Source: Margaritifera margaritifera
Taxonomy: Eukaryota; Mollusca; Bivalvia; Unionida; Margaritiferidae
Direction: 5' to 3'
Assembly (NCBI GenBank): GCA_029931535.1
Contig: JAQPZY010001128.1
Location: forward strand, 898,501-962,500
Length of the DNA: 64,000 nucleotides
Within the stretch, counting starts at the first letter, position 1. Each line of letters starts with the position of its first letter. The notes beneath the pieces were generated by a model. The model was not told where the DNA came from. It did no database searches and saw nothing but the letters and a program-made list of their open reading frames with translations. This document shows positions 55,301-64,000 of the stretch, piece by piece. A program made the position numbers and the translations under genes.

Positions 55301-58300
55301 CAAAATTGAACTTTATTTTTTGACTTTTTCACCAGCTGGTCATCAGTGTAGGAGTAAAAAGTTACACTACTAAAATATCCACTGATAAAAAGTTGGTCTC
55401 ACACAACAATTACAAGTTACTGTAATTTTCGTTGTTGCCCCGAACCACGAATTTAAATACCAATGAAAAATTAGCCACGTATGATGATGACAGCCCCCCT
55501 CCCCCCCGCTCATTTTCTTACTGTGTGTCATTCCTAGAGATTAAGGAACCTACTAGTATTTCATAAATCAATGTCAATACTGTAATTTGGAAATAAAATA
55601 TTAGCTTTTACACATGTTTGATTTATTTTAAACCTTTGACAAAAGAATTATAAAGCATTTTATATTGTTTCAATGCACATGTGTCGATAAGATATCCGAT
55701 AGCTGTAATTTCCACTCACTGCCTTAAATCGATATGCGAGATAAATGAGGATAGAGAGAAACGAGATAAAGCATAAGGTAATCAAAAACTAGTAATGTTG
55801 AAAATGAAAGAAGAATAATAAAAAATAATAGTATATGAAAATGAAATTAAATACTTATTCAAATCGATCCTTCACTCGAGTACAACTGTTGTTGAACAAT
55901 TTAAATCTGACTGAAACCACATTTCATTTTATCCATGCATTTTTAATCCAAAAGAACAACAAGCCGTAAAATACTAGAACTATTGCTTGAAGCACTATTA
56001 TTAATGAAACACTATGTATATACACTAATTACAGCAGAGTATTAAAGCTCACACTTCACTGATTTTCGAACAAAGCCACTGTATCAACATCGTGTCAAAC
56101 AAGTCTCAATGTACACACAAATGCTTGTCAGGTAAATAATCCCCAAATTGCATAATTAAACAAGTCCAGCTTTCTCCAAACCACTGATAATTAGGTCGCA
56201 TCTTTCACTCATTGTCGCGTGAGCTGCAATTATCTATTCAGCCTGAATTGGCTTGATTAATGAGGTTGCAATAAGTGATCGTCACCAGTAGCATCTTCTT
56301 TTTTTTCGTCATGGCCTCCATGACCTGTTTAGCATACCAGTTGTGGAAGTGTGATTTTAATTATTCTTTGTACTCTTTATTTATTGTCAAGTCTAGTGGT
56401 TGAAGTTGGTCTGTACATGAGGCAGGCACAAACAAACGCGTGATTCCACTGTCTTTCAATTTAGTTAGCATCTTCTCACATTCATGGGCTCTAGACACAT
56501 CAAATATTGCCACTGTCTGCTGATTGCATTGAGCAAAGGGCAGCCGGTCACATGTTTTGTTCCCTTTTTGGATAGTGGTTTAAGTTAGAGATCATACAGG
56601 TCACTTTAATAACCGATTGACTTAGTGTTGTAGTCTGCATCGGCTTCTTTTGATGTTGAGCACTCAGACGAAAACACGGTGTAAGTGATTGACCTTGTGT
56701 GTTATTTGTGATCATAGAGGCGGTAGTATTGTTTCAGTGTTGTTGGCTGCGTCGGCTTCCATTGATGTTATTCACTTGGACAAAAACACGGTCAGTATTG
56801 AACTTGTCAGGTTTTTATTTGTGCTCATTCATGTGAAAGTATTGTTATAAACATTCAAGTGACCGCCGTTTGCGTCGGCAGAGTTTTATTCTTTTTATTC
56901 TTTATTTTGGGTATTTGTAGAGGTTAAACCACGAAATTAAACACTTAATAATATGCAAACTTTGACAGGCAAAACCACGAATTTAAGCACCCACGAAAAT
57001 GTCTTTTTTTTACAAAACAACGAAAACTGAGCCCCACGAAAATAAATGATACTACAGTATACAGGTAGCATAAATGCTTTTAAAAATATGCAGCAATTAA
57101 TAAAATATGAGAAATGCATATCATAGCACAATTACACAAGGCATATAAATGTAATTTAATGCCAAGCCAATAATTCAAGAAAGATATGACACTCTGAAAT
57201 TGTCTCCCTTTAATTATCACACCTATATACAGTACCTTCATGTGTCGGGATCATTTGCAATCAATAAAAAGTCTGACTGATCAGGACAATAATTGGAATT
57301 ATTAAATAATGCAAACACCTTGCATTAGAAGCTCATGCTTCCTCAAGGAAAAATAAAAGCATAATAAAAATACACGCAGGCACTATTTCAAGGGCAGCAT
57401 ATTTTTAATTCAACCATTAAGGCACATACATTATTTTGGTATGAGACATACAATTCCATTTGTATGCATCAGACAGTGTGACCAATCTTTAATGTACCAT
57501 TAGCTTTAAACAATTTCTTTCAAGAGGTTAAAATCTACAATTATCACTAAAACATATAAAATCCCAAAACTAATACAGACACTAAGTGTAAAATAGTTGG
57601 TTTATTATCACATATTTTAAATTTAAAACAAATAAAATCATAAAAAATCAAAATACTGCAATATTTAATGGCTTTGAAAATATACTTTTGAAGAAAAATT
57701 GTGTAATATTCAAAACACAATATGCATTAGCTTCCTTGGAACCATTTTAAGATAACTTGATAGATTGTTGAGATCCTAAACCATTTTTCAATGAGCCTTC
57801 TGAAGGCCAGTGGCACTGAATCTTTTTTCATGTGTGAGCATTTTATTTTCTGCAAAAATATACTAACATAGTTTACACTAAAATAGAGCACAAAAAGTCT
57901 TTTTAAAAAAATAAAAAAGCAGATATTGCTTGATTGAGAATGGTTCAAAAGATCACCTCATTTAGCCTGCTTCTAACATAGTACAAGAGAACTGGCCTGT
58001 TGTAAGAGATCGCCTCATTTAGCCTGCCTCTAACATAGTACAAGAGAACTGGCCTGTTGCAAGAGATCGCCTCATTTAGCCTGCCTCTAACATAGTACAA
58101 GAGAACTGGCCTGTTGTAAGAGATCGCCTCATTTAGCCTGCCTCTAACATAGTACAAGAGAACTGGCCTGTTGCAAGAGATCGCCTCATTTAGCCTGCCT
58201 CTAACATAGTACAAGAGAACTGGCCTGTTGCAAGAGATTGCCTCATTTAGCCTGCCTCTAACATAGTACAAGAGAACTGGCCCGTTGCAAGAGATTGCCT

Positions 58301-61029
58301 CATTTAGCCTGCCTCTAACATAGTACAAGAGAACTGGCCTGTTGCAAGAGATCGCCTCATTTAGCCTGCCTCTAACATAGTACAAGAGAACTGGCCTGTT
58401 GCAAGAGATTGCCTCATTTAGCCTGCCTCTAACATAGTACAAGAGAACTGGCCTGTTGCAAGAGATTGCCTCATTTAGCCTGCCTCTAACATAGTACAAG
58501 AGAACTGGCCTGTTGCAAGAGATCGCCTAATTTAGCCTGCCTCTAACATAGTACAAGAGAACTGGCCTGTTGTAAGAGATCGCCTCATTTAGCCTGCCTC
58601 TAACATAGTTCAAGAGAACTGGCCAGCTGCAAGAGATTGCCTCATTTAGCCTGCCTCTAACATAGTACAAGAGAACTGGCCAGCTGCAAGAGATTGCCTC
58701 ATTTAGCCTGCCTCTAACATAGTACAAGAGAACTGGTCTGTTGTAAGAGATCGCCTCATTTAGCCTGCTTCTAACATAGTACAAGTGAACTGGCCAGCTG
58801 CAAGAGATTGCCTCATTTAGCCTGCCTCTAACATAGTACAAGTGAACTGGCCAGCTGCAAGAGATTGCCTCATTTAGCCTACCTCTAAGATAGTACAAGT
58901 GAACTGGCCAGCTGCAAGAGATTGCCTCATTTAGCCTGCCTCTAACATAGTACAAGTGAACTGGCCAGCTGCAAGAGATTGCCTCATTTAGCCTGCTTCT
59001 AACATAGTACAAGAGAACTGGTCTGTTGTAAGAGATCACCTCATTTAGCCTGCCACTAACATAGTACAAGAGAACTGGCCTGTTGTAAGAGATCGCCTCA
59101 TTTAGCCTGCCTCTCACATAGTACAAGAGAACTTGCCTGTTGTAAGAGTTAGTCTCATTTAGCCTGCCACTAACATAGTACAAGAGAACTGGCCTGCTAT
59201 AAGAGTTAGTCTCATTTAGCCTGCCTCTAACAGAGTAAAATCTTGAGCATTTGAAAATCTTAATATGATGCTAAGAAACTGTGTCAAATTTTAACAAAAG
59301 AGGCCTCTAGAAGTACATAAAAGGAAGAAAATTTTCATTTTGACGCAATACTGATGTTAACAACATATAATATAAATAATACAAGTAATTCCATTTTTGT
59401 TTATTGAATGTAAATTAACTTCAATACAATAATTGTAATATACTTTATATACAGTGCATAATTGTTTTACTGGAGCTTACAGACTTTACATATATACATT
59501 GTACTGTTGCTTATATTCTCTCTTCATTCTGAATTAGAGGATATATTTTTACAAGATTCAATGTCAAGGGATGGCTAGTGTCACTCCTGGACAGGTCATT
59601 ACTGTGCTGAAATCTGCTCCTGTAAGTAAATAATGAAATAAATAAATAAAAAATTTGATACATGTTTTTTTTTTGTTTCTAGGTAAACAATTTTATATGA
59701 ATGTTTTACTACGGACAGACAAAAGCAGAAATTCATTAATGAGATATGATGAAAAGAATTACTATTCAGGTCCCAGTTTCACTCAAATTCTCAAAATGTT
59801 TAATCCTCAAATTTTGATTTTGCATTATCTTGCTTAATATATTTTTGCCAAAATTGGGATTGTTGTGAGAGATAGTTACAATACAAAAAATGAAAAATTA
59901 CTCATTAGTATTAAAGTTATACACCTAGGAGTCCATTTATTCTACAAAAATGAGCTGAGGAAATCCTCAATTCTTACTCAAATATACAACAAGACAAATT
60001 TCAGGAAAATGCCTGTATGTAGGTGAAATCTGTATGTAATTATTATAATTTTCTGAAGAACTGAAATTATTTTCAAAAAATAAATATTTGTTTGATATTA
60101 CATATGCATTTTTAGGAGGCTATTAATCAAAACATGTATTTTTCCTTTTAATGAAAAGTGTAGAAATGTGTGTATGTGGGTTGGGGGCAATCTGATAGAC
60201 AAGTCGATGGGATTTGATTGTTGTTTCTGCTATTGCTGCCCCTGCTGTTGCATCATAACTATGCTAAACAAGAAATTTCTTGGTACAAGTATATCACAGG
60301 AATTTCTTGGTACAAGTATATCACAGGAATTTCTTGGTACAAGTATATCACAGGAAAGGTTAGTTTTTTGAAGATACTCCATGTACAAAGTTTGAGTTAC
60401 AATTCCTAATAAAAACAATTGTCCCTAATAAAAAAATTTTCAACTTACCTCAAAGCCATGACAAATACATGTGTAAAATGATGGACCTCCAGTTATTGAT
60501 AAGTAATCTGTGAGAATATGATGGACCTCCAGTTGTTGATCAGTAATCCATGTGCAATATGATAGACCTCTGGTTCTTGATCAGTAATCCATATGTAATA
60601 TGATGGACCTCCAGTTGTTGATCAGTAATCTGTCAGAATATGATGGACCTCCAGTTGTTGATCAGTAATCCATGTGCAATATGATGGATTTCCAGTTGTT
60701 GATCAGTAATCCATGTGCAATATGATGGACCTCTGGTTTTTGATCCGTAATCTGTGAGAATATGATGGACCTCCAGTTGTTGGTCAGTAATCCATGAGAA
60801 TATTATGAAGCCATTCCTCAGAATTTCTGCAAGCTGCTGTTTATATACATTTACCATATATACTGATGTGTATGCCCATTCACATATAAGCCAACCCCCC
60901 AAACTGAATAGGTAAAAACATTAAAAAGTGCATGACCCATGCATAAGCTGACCCATAAGTCAAAGACGACATATGAGAAATAGAGGAAACAGGTAAAATA
61001 AGATGAACCCAAACAGACACAAACACACA

Positions 61030-61115
<86 letters not shown>

Positions 61116-62078
61116 CTTCTAACCTGAACCCCCAAGTCCTCATGTACTGAGGTGACCTGGTGGCTTATATGGTGTTGGTACAGCTATAATACACCTTGGC
61201 CCACGGATATGCTGACCTCCCTTCTTCCAGGTTTTAATTTGTTTCTAAATTATTTGGCTTATATGCAAGTATATACGGTAATAAGGTACATTATCTGGAT
61301 CTTGAAATAAGGAAGAAAATTTGAAGTACAGTCAACATTTAACTCACCAAAAGTAAACTAAAAGGGGTAGCAAAGTTTACATCTACACCAGTCCTATTCA
61401 AAGTTATATTAGGTCATGTCCAATGGGGCAAGATGCAGAGTTTGCAGTGAAATTCGCTGAGAGATTGGTGCTCTTTCATGACCAATTTAATCTTGTTAGA
61501 ATCGAAGCGAGAAAGAATATACATATGAATGTGTACATTAAAGATTCCTTCTGTGAAAATGTATCCACCTTTTGTGCAGTTTCTTTTACTGTTCTTGCTA
61601 TAACAAATACAACAAAATGTATGCACAAAGTCCTGAACATTTTTATGGTACCCTGTTAGGAGATAGTTACAGGGCATATCATAGAAATGACCCTACTTAC
61701 TCCTGGAAGCAGGGTTAGGTTCAGTGCAAACATGAAATTGATAACCCATATTATAAAAGTGAACTCACAGTAACTGAGTTTATTTTTTTTAAAAAGATGT
61801 AAAATAAAACAAGTAACAATAAATGTTACCAAGACAAATTCAGCAGCATTTGAGATCTACTGAAAACAAATTGCATTGTTTTGCATTATCTGGCAGTGAA
61901 GTTCCAGAGTTAAAAGTGGATTTGATATCAAACAAGGACCCAATATGGTGGATGCTTGTAGACTTACATCAGCCAGTTTGGATCCATCCTTCATCTTTAC
62001 AACTCTAGAGTTATCATCCTCAGTCAGATCTGTCTTGTTGCCTAGCAACACTACAACAGCTTTCTCTTCCACCCCTTC
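52260..62078 (-). CDS. Rab-family GTPase, C-terminal part, three exons (EF-hand Rab type)
   Basis: On the minus strand the exons are 62078-61968, 53837-53761 and 52344-52260. All have AG/GT junctions and together encode 90 residues in frame. The first exon has VVVLLGNKTDL, the G4 motif NKxD that reads guanine. The second has ALFYETSAKSGENV, the G5 motif SAK. The last ends KKKGCCR, a CCx-type site for geranylgeranylation, so the protein should be membrane-anchored. The charged LLREKEDREIEKSF helix before it is the usual hypervariable tail. Spacing and wording resemble the large EF-hand Rabs (RASEF, CRACR2A, Rab44) more than small trafficking Rabs, but the EF-hands, P-loop and switch regions would lie right of the window. 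The Rab call is firm; the subtype is an inference. Confidence 0.88.
52797..52833. repeat. ATT microsatellite
   Basis: A run of ATT triplets with one interruption, inside the last Rab intron. Confidence 0.95.
53761..53837 (-). CDS. Rab GTPase exon with G5 motif SAK
   Basis: Acceptor AAATGCAG precedes 53837 and donor GTATGTG follows 53761. It encodes EYGALFYETSAKSGENVVES and MRGLA, with two bases carried to the next exon. The preceding intron is 8.1 kb and full of arrays. Confidence 0.92.
54180..54535. repeat. 54-bp tandem repeat, about 5-6 copies
   Basis: The unit includes GATAATTCCCATCTGAGACA and TTTTTCATTGGCTGACATGA followed by TGTCATGATTTGT; starts are spaced 52-54 bases. It contains the small palindrome CATGATGTCATG. 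The flanking phrase GTCATGACCTCATA appears on both sides (54244 and 54532). Confidence 0.93.
54635..54762. repeat. Foldback of about 125 bp
   Basis: ATTATAGACCTTTGTGGAGC at the left pairs with CTCTACAAAGGTCAATAATT at the right, and pairing continues weakly inward. It is probably a foldback MITE. It lies in the Rab intron. Confidence 0.75.
55420..57060 (-). mobile_element. Pogo-like DNA transposon remnant
   Basis: The ends are inverted: TTACTGTAATTTTCGTTG at the left and ATTTTCGTGG...ACTACAGTATA at the right, both followed by AACCACGAATTTAA. They begin TACTGTA, consistent with a TA target. A transposase remnant lies between on the minus strand. Much of the rest is non-coding. Confidence 0.7.
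56170..56575 (-). pseudogene. Pogo/DDE_1-type transposase C-terminal remnant
   Basis: The minus-strand reading gives VAIFDVSRAHECEKM, with an Asp followed 35 residues later by the Asp of CTDQLQPLDLTINK, then a stop and HFHNWYAKQVMEAM. In another frame it continues IKPIQAEWI and SERCDLIISGLEKAGL. This is the typical end of pogo-like transposases found widely in invertebrates. The stop and frameshift show it is dead. Confidence 0.8.
57946..59235. repeat. 57-bp satellite, about 22 copies, open in one minus-strand frame
   Basis: The unit is ATCGCCTCATTTAGCCTGCC, TCTAACATAGTACAAGAGAA, CTGGCCTGTTGCAAGAG. As 57 is 19 codons, the minus strand reads as repeated YYVRGRLNEAISCNRPVLL. It is open from 58499 to 57945 and from 59183 to 58527, the two being separated by one C-to-A change at 58529 that creates a stop. 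Variants (CCTGTTGCAAG, CCTGTTGTAAG, CCAGCTGCAAG) cluster in blocks, showing local amplification. It lies in a Rab intron, with no start context, splice evidence or homology, so I treat it as a satellite and not a gene. Confidence 0.95.
60268..60356. repeat. 27-bp tandem repeat, 3 copies
   Basis: The unit AATTTCTTGGTACAAGTATA plus TCACAGG is repeated three times without change. Confidence 0.97.
60478..60800. repeat. 40-bp tandem repeat, 8 copies
   Basis: The unit is ATGATGGACCTCCAGTTGTT, GATCAGTAATCCATGTGCAAT. Two unit types alternate (CCATGTGCAAT versus CTGTGAGAAT). It lies in a Rab intron. Confidence 0.95.
60853..61281. mobile_element. Element with double-hairpin-type ends and a TA microsatellite
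   Basis: The left end TACCATATATACTGATGTGT and the right end GCAAGTATATACGGTA match the terminal repeats of the double-hairpin family, followed inward by ATAAGCC on both sides. The interior is different: GCATAAGCTGACCC wording and an (AT)n run. It shares termini but not the hairpins. Confidence 0.75.
61034..61113. repeat. (AT)n microsatellite, about 80 bp
   Basis: An uninterrupted AT run preceded by ACACACACGC. Open frames across it (Tyr-Ile repeats) are meaningless. Confidence 0.98.
61968..62078 (-). CDS. Rab GTPase exon with G4 motif NKTD
   Basis: Acceptor AATTTCAG precedes 62078 and donor GTAAGT follows 61968. It is 37 codons in phase 0: EGVEEKAVVVLLGNKTDL, then an acidic stretch and KDGSKLAD. 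No upstream exon of this gene was found between 62079 and 64000. Confidence 0.9.
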
Positions 62079-62465
62079 CTGAAATTACCAAAGTTGCTGT
62101 TCAAGTTTAAGAATGGAAAAAAGAAGAAAACAAAAACAACCTTGTTCAGCTTACTCTCAGTAACATACCAAAAACTGCTGCCTCTGAAACTGTCAAATAA
62201 ACAGGTAAAACTGAATATGACTTTCAAAAATGTGTAACCATACATTGTGTCTTATTAAAGTGACAGTCATATAAAAATGAAGTCAGATTATTGAGTACTG
62301 TCTCTTTTTTTTTAAAGGAGAGAAATCTGGGATTATTCAAATGATTCTAAATTAAACTTGAAGTGTGTTCATGGAACATGGATGCCCCACCACAGTGTCT
62401 GAAAAACTAACCTAAATGCAAAACCTAACCAAGGTGGGATGGATGGATAGACAAGGATAATATTC

Positions 62466-62602
62466 GTTACACTGTCTTTTGAGTGGGTGTACAAGATTTG
62501 ACCATTCTCCTAACTTTCATATTTCCTCAGGCTGATCCCTCAGGAAATACAAAAGTTAGGAGGGAGGTAAAATCCCATACACCCTCTCAAAAGACCATGT
62601 AA
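62466..62602. repeat. 137-bp foldback
   Basis: The arm GTTACACTGTCTTTTGAGTG ... CTCCTAACTTTCATATTTCC pairs with GGAAATACAAAAGTTAGGAG ... CTCAAAAGACCATGTAAC. Arms are about 63 bases, roughly 80% paired, around a loop near CTGAT at 62532. There is no coding content. Confidence 0.88.
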
Positions 62603-62639
62603 CAAGTTTATTACCATTTATAGCTTTATTTTCCCTTCC

Positions 62640-63935
62640 CCAATGTAGCAGTAAACAAGAGTCCCTTGAAAGAACTGATGCTCTACTGGACAAAAAGAAT
62701 TTCCAGGATTTCAAGATAAGATCTTTTCTGCCTTTTAACTGTTGAGTGTTGAAACCATCTCTGATATTCTTCAACGACAACAAGATTTCCAAATTAGCTG
62801 CTGTGGTGGACAGTTGGATGTAAGACTGGCGCCATTTTCATTTAGAACAAAGTAGACATCATTAGAAGTCTTTTGGTGAAAACCCATGTCATAATGTCAT
62901 AATGATCATCCATTCAGGGGTAGTAGTGACAACAAGATTTTTAAGACAGTCATCGTGGCAGCCATATTGGATGTATGACTGGCACCATTTTCATTTATGA
63001 CCAACTAGATATCATAAGAAGTCTGTTGGTGAAAACCCCATGTTCACATACCCATCCATTTTAACAATATTTTCAAGATATGTCTTTCCATTCAGGAGGA
63101 GTAGCAATAACAAAATTTTCAAGATGGCTGCTATGGTGGTCATACTGAACATCAGATCAGGACCATTTTCATTTAAGACCAACTGGACATCATAAGAAGT
63201 CTTCTGGTGAAAACCCCATGTCAATATGACCTTCTGTTCAAGTAAAGTTGTGATAAGATTTTTAAGATGGCTGCCATAGTGGCTATATTGGATGTTAGAT
63301 CAGCACCATTTTTATTTTGGACAAGCTAGACATCATAAGAAGTCTTTTAGTGAAAATCCCATGTTGATATGACCATCCATTCTGGTGGAGTAGCAATAAC
63401 AAGATTTTCAAGATGACTGCAGTGGCAGCCATATTGTGGATGTCAGATCGTCATCATTTTCATTTAGGACCAACTAAACATGATAAGAAGTCTTTTAGTG
63501 AAAAGCCCACGTTGATATGACCATTCATGTAGGAGGAGTAGCGCTAGAAAGATGTTCAAAATGGCCACTGTGGGACCATATTGGACTTCAGATCAGCACC
63601 ATTTTCATTTAGGACCAACTAGACATCATAAGAAGTCTTTTTGTGAAAACCCAATGTTGATATGACCATCCATTCAAGAGGAGTAGCGATAACAAGATTT
63701 TCAAGATGGCAGCCATATTGGGTGTCTAAGCAGCACCATTTTCATTTAGTACCAACTAGACCATGGGATGAATGTGTGTGTAAAGTCTCAAGGCAATCCT
63801 CCAAGTAGTTTAGGATGAGTAGCAATAACAAACTTGTGCTAACGGACATACAGATGACAGACGACGGATGATGGACAACAGACCATCCCATAAGCTCTTC
63901 TGGTCTATGGCCAGTAGAGCTAATAAAAACATTTC
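62640..63935 (-). repeat. Modular repeat family A, complete minus-strand copy with hairpin head
   Basis: Read on the minus strand: the head near 63935 (TTAGCTCTACTGGCCATAGA and CCAGAAGAGCTTATGGGATG, a hairpin), then GTCATCTGTATGTCCG, a first unit with ACACACATTCATCCCATGG, about six 140-bp core units down to 62880, and the tail (AATATCAGAGATGGTTTCAA; GCATCAGTTCTTTCAAGGGA). This copy defines the order head, core, tail. Confidence 0.85.
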
Positions 63936-64000
63936 CTCTTCTGAATGGGAGGCAAATCATTGTGCCACACTGACAAAGTAGGTGATATTTTCTTGACTTA

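Noticed and set aside
55494..55509. C-rich run as a G-quadruplex or promoter
   Set aside because: It is a short homopolymer-like stretch inside a decayed transposon; similar runs occur at 34003, 44786 and 21486 without any common context.
57945..59183. Two long repeat-protein frames on the minus strand
   Set aside because: They exist because the 57-bp satellite period is a multiple of three; no splice, promoter or homology evidence supports a gene. Kept only as a finding on the array.
57946..59235. Possible CRISPR-like array
   Set aside because: Units are contiguous with no unique spacers, and this is an intron of an animal gene. The same holds for the 41-bp array at 48635-49419.
60851..61143. 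Open frames with long Tyr-Ile runs
   Set aside because: They are translation of an (AT)n microsatellite.
62079..64000. Upstream Rab exons (P-loop, switch regions)
   Set aside because: Searched for GxxxxGK- and WDTAGQ-like readings on the minus strand and found only a foldback and a modular repeat; these exons are presumably beyond the window.

Overview
This window comes from an animal genome and most probably from a bivalve mollusc. The DNA is AT-rich, the genes are split by long introns with ordinary GT/AG junctions, and most of the sequence is transposon and repeat debris. The mollusc call is an inference from the style of the repeats: modular elements with a hairpin head, a variable tandem core and a conserved tail, tRNA-derived SINEs, DIRS-like and LINE remnants, and many MITEs. 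No species can be named from sequence alone.

Two protein genes can be supported. (1) On the + strand, six exons between 3084 and 26956 encode the C-terminal 329 residues of a prolyl 3-hydroxylase (leprecan family), a collagen-modifying 2-oxoglutarate dioxygenase. All splice phases join in frame, the iron and 2-oxoglutarate ligands are present, and the protein ends in a KDEL-like KEEL. The 5' half of the gene lies left of the window. (2) On the - strand, three exons between 62078 and 52260 encode the C-terminal 90 residues of a Rab-family GTPase (NKxD and SAK motifs, C-terminal GCCR). It most resembles the large EF-hand Rabs (RASEF/CRACR2A/Rab44). Its 5' exons lie right of the window. The two genes converge, with about 25 kb of repeats between their stop codons.

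Layout. 1-1.2 kb: LINE reverse transcriptase remnant. 1.2-3.05 kb: tandem-core repeat interrupted by a hAT-like element. 3.1-27.6 kb: prolyl 3-hydroxylase exons, whose introns hold a 4.2-kb DIRS-like retrotransposon, MITEs, SINEs, a CAGGGTTCC-ended element and a hairpin-headed modular repeat. 28-44 kb: modular repeats, a mariner remnant and inverted repeats. 48-50.7 kb: a 41-bp array split by a transposon. 52-62 kb: the Rab gene, whose introns hold a pogo-like remnant, a 57-bp satellite of about 22 copies and several short arrays. 62.4-63.95 kb: a foldback and another modular repeat.

The most striking unexplained structure is a family of about 221-bp elements, roughly ten recognisable copies from 5 to 46 kb. 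Each consists of two consecutive hairpins enclosed by terminal inverted repeats. The window shows full-length, end-truncated, abutting and single-hairpin chimeric forms.
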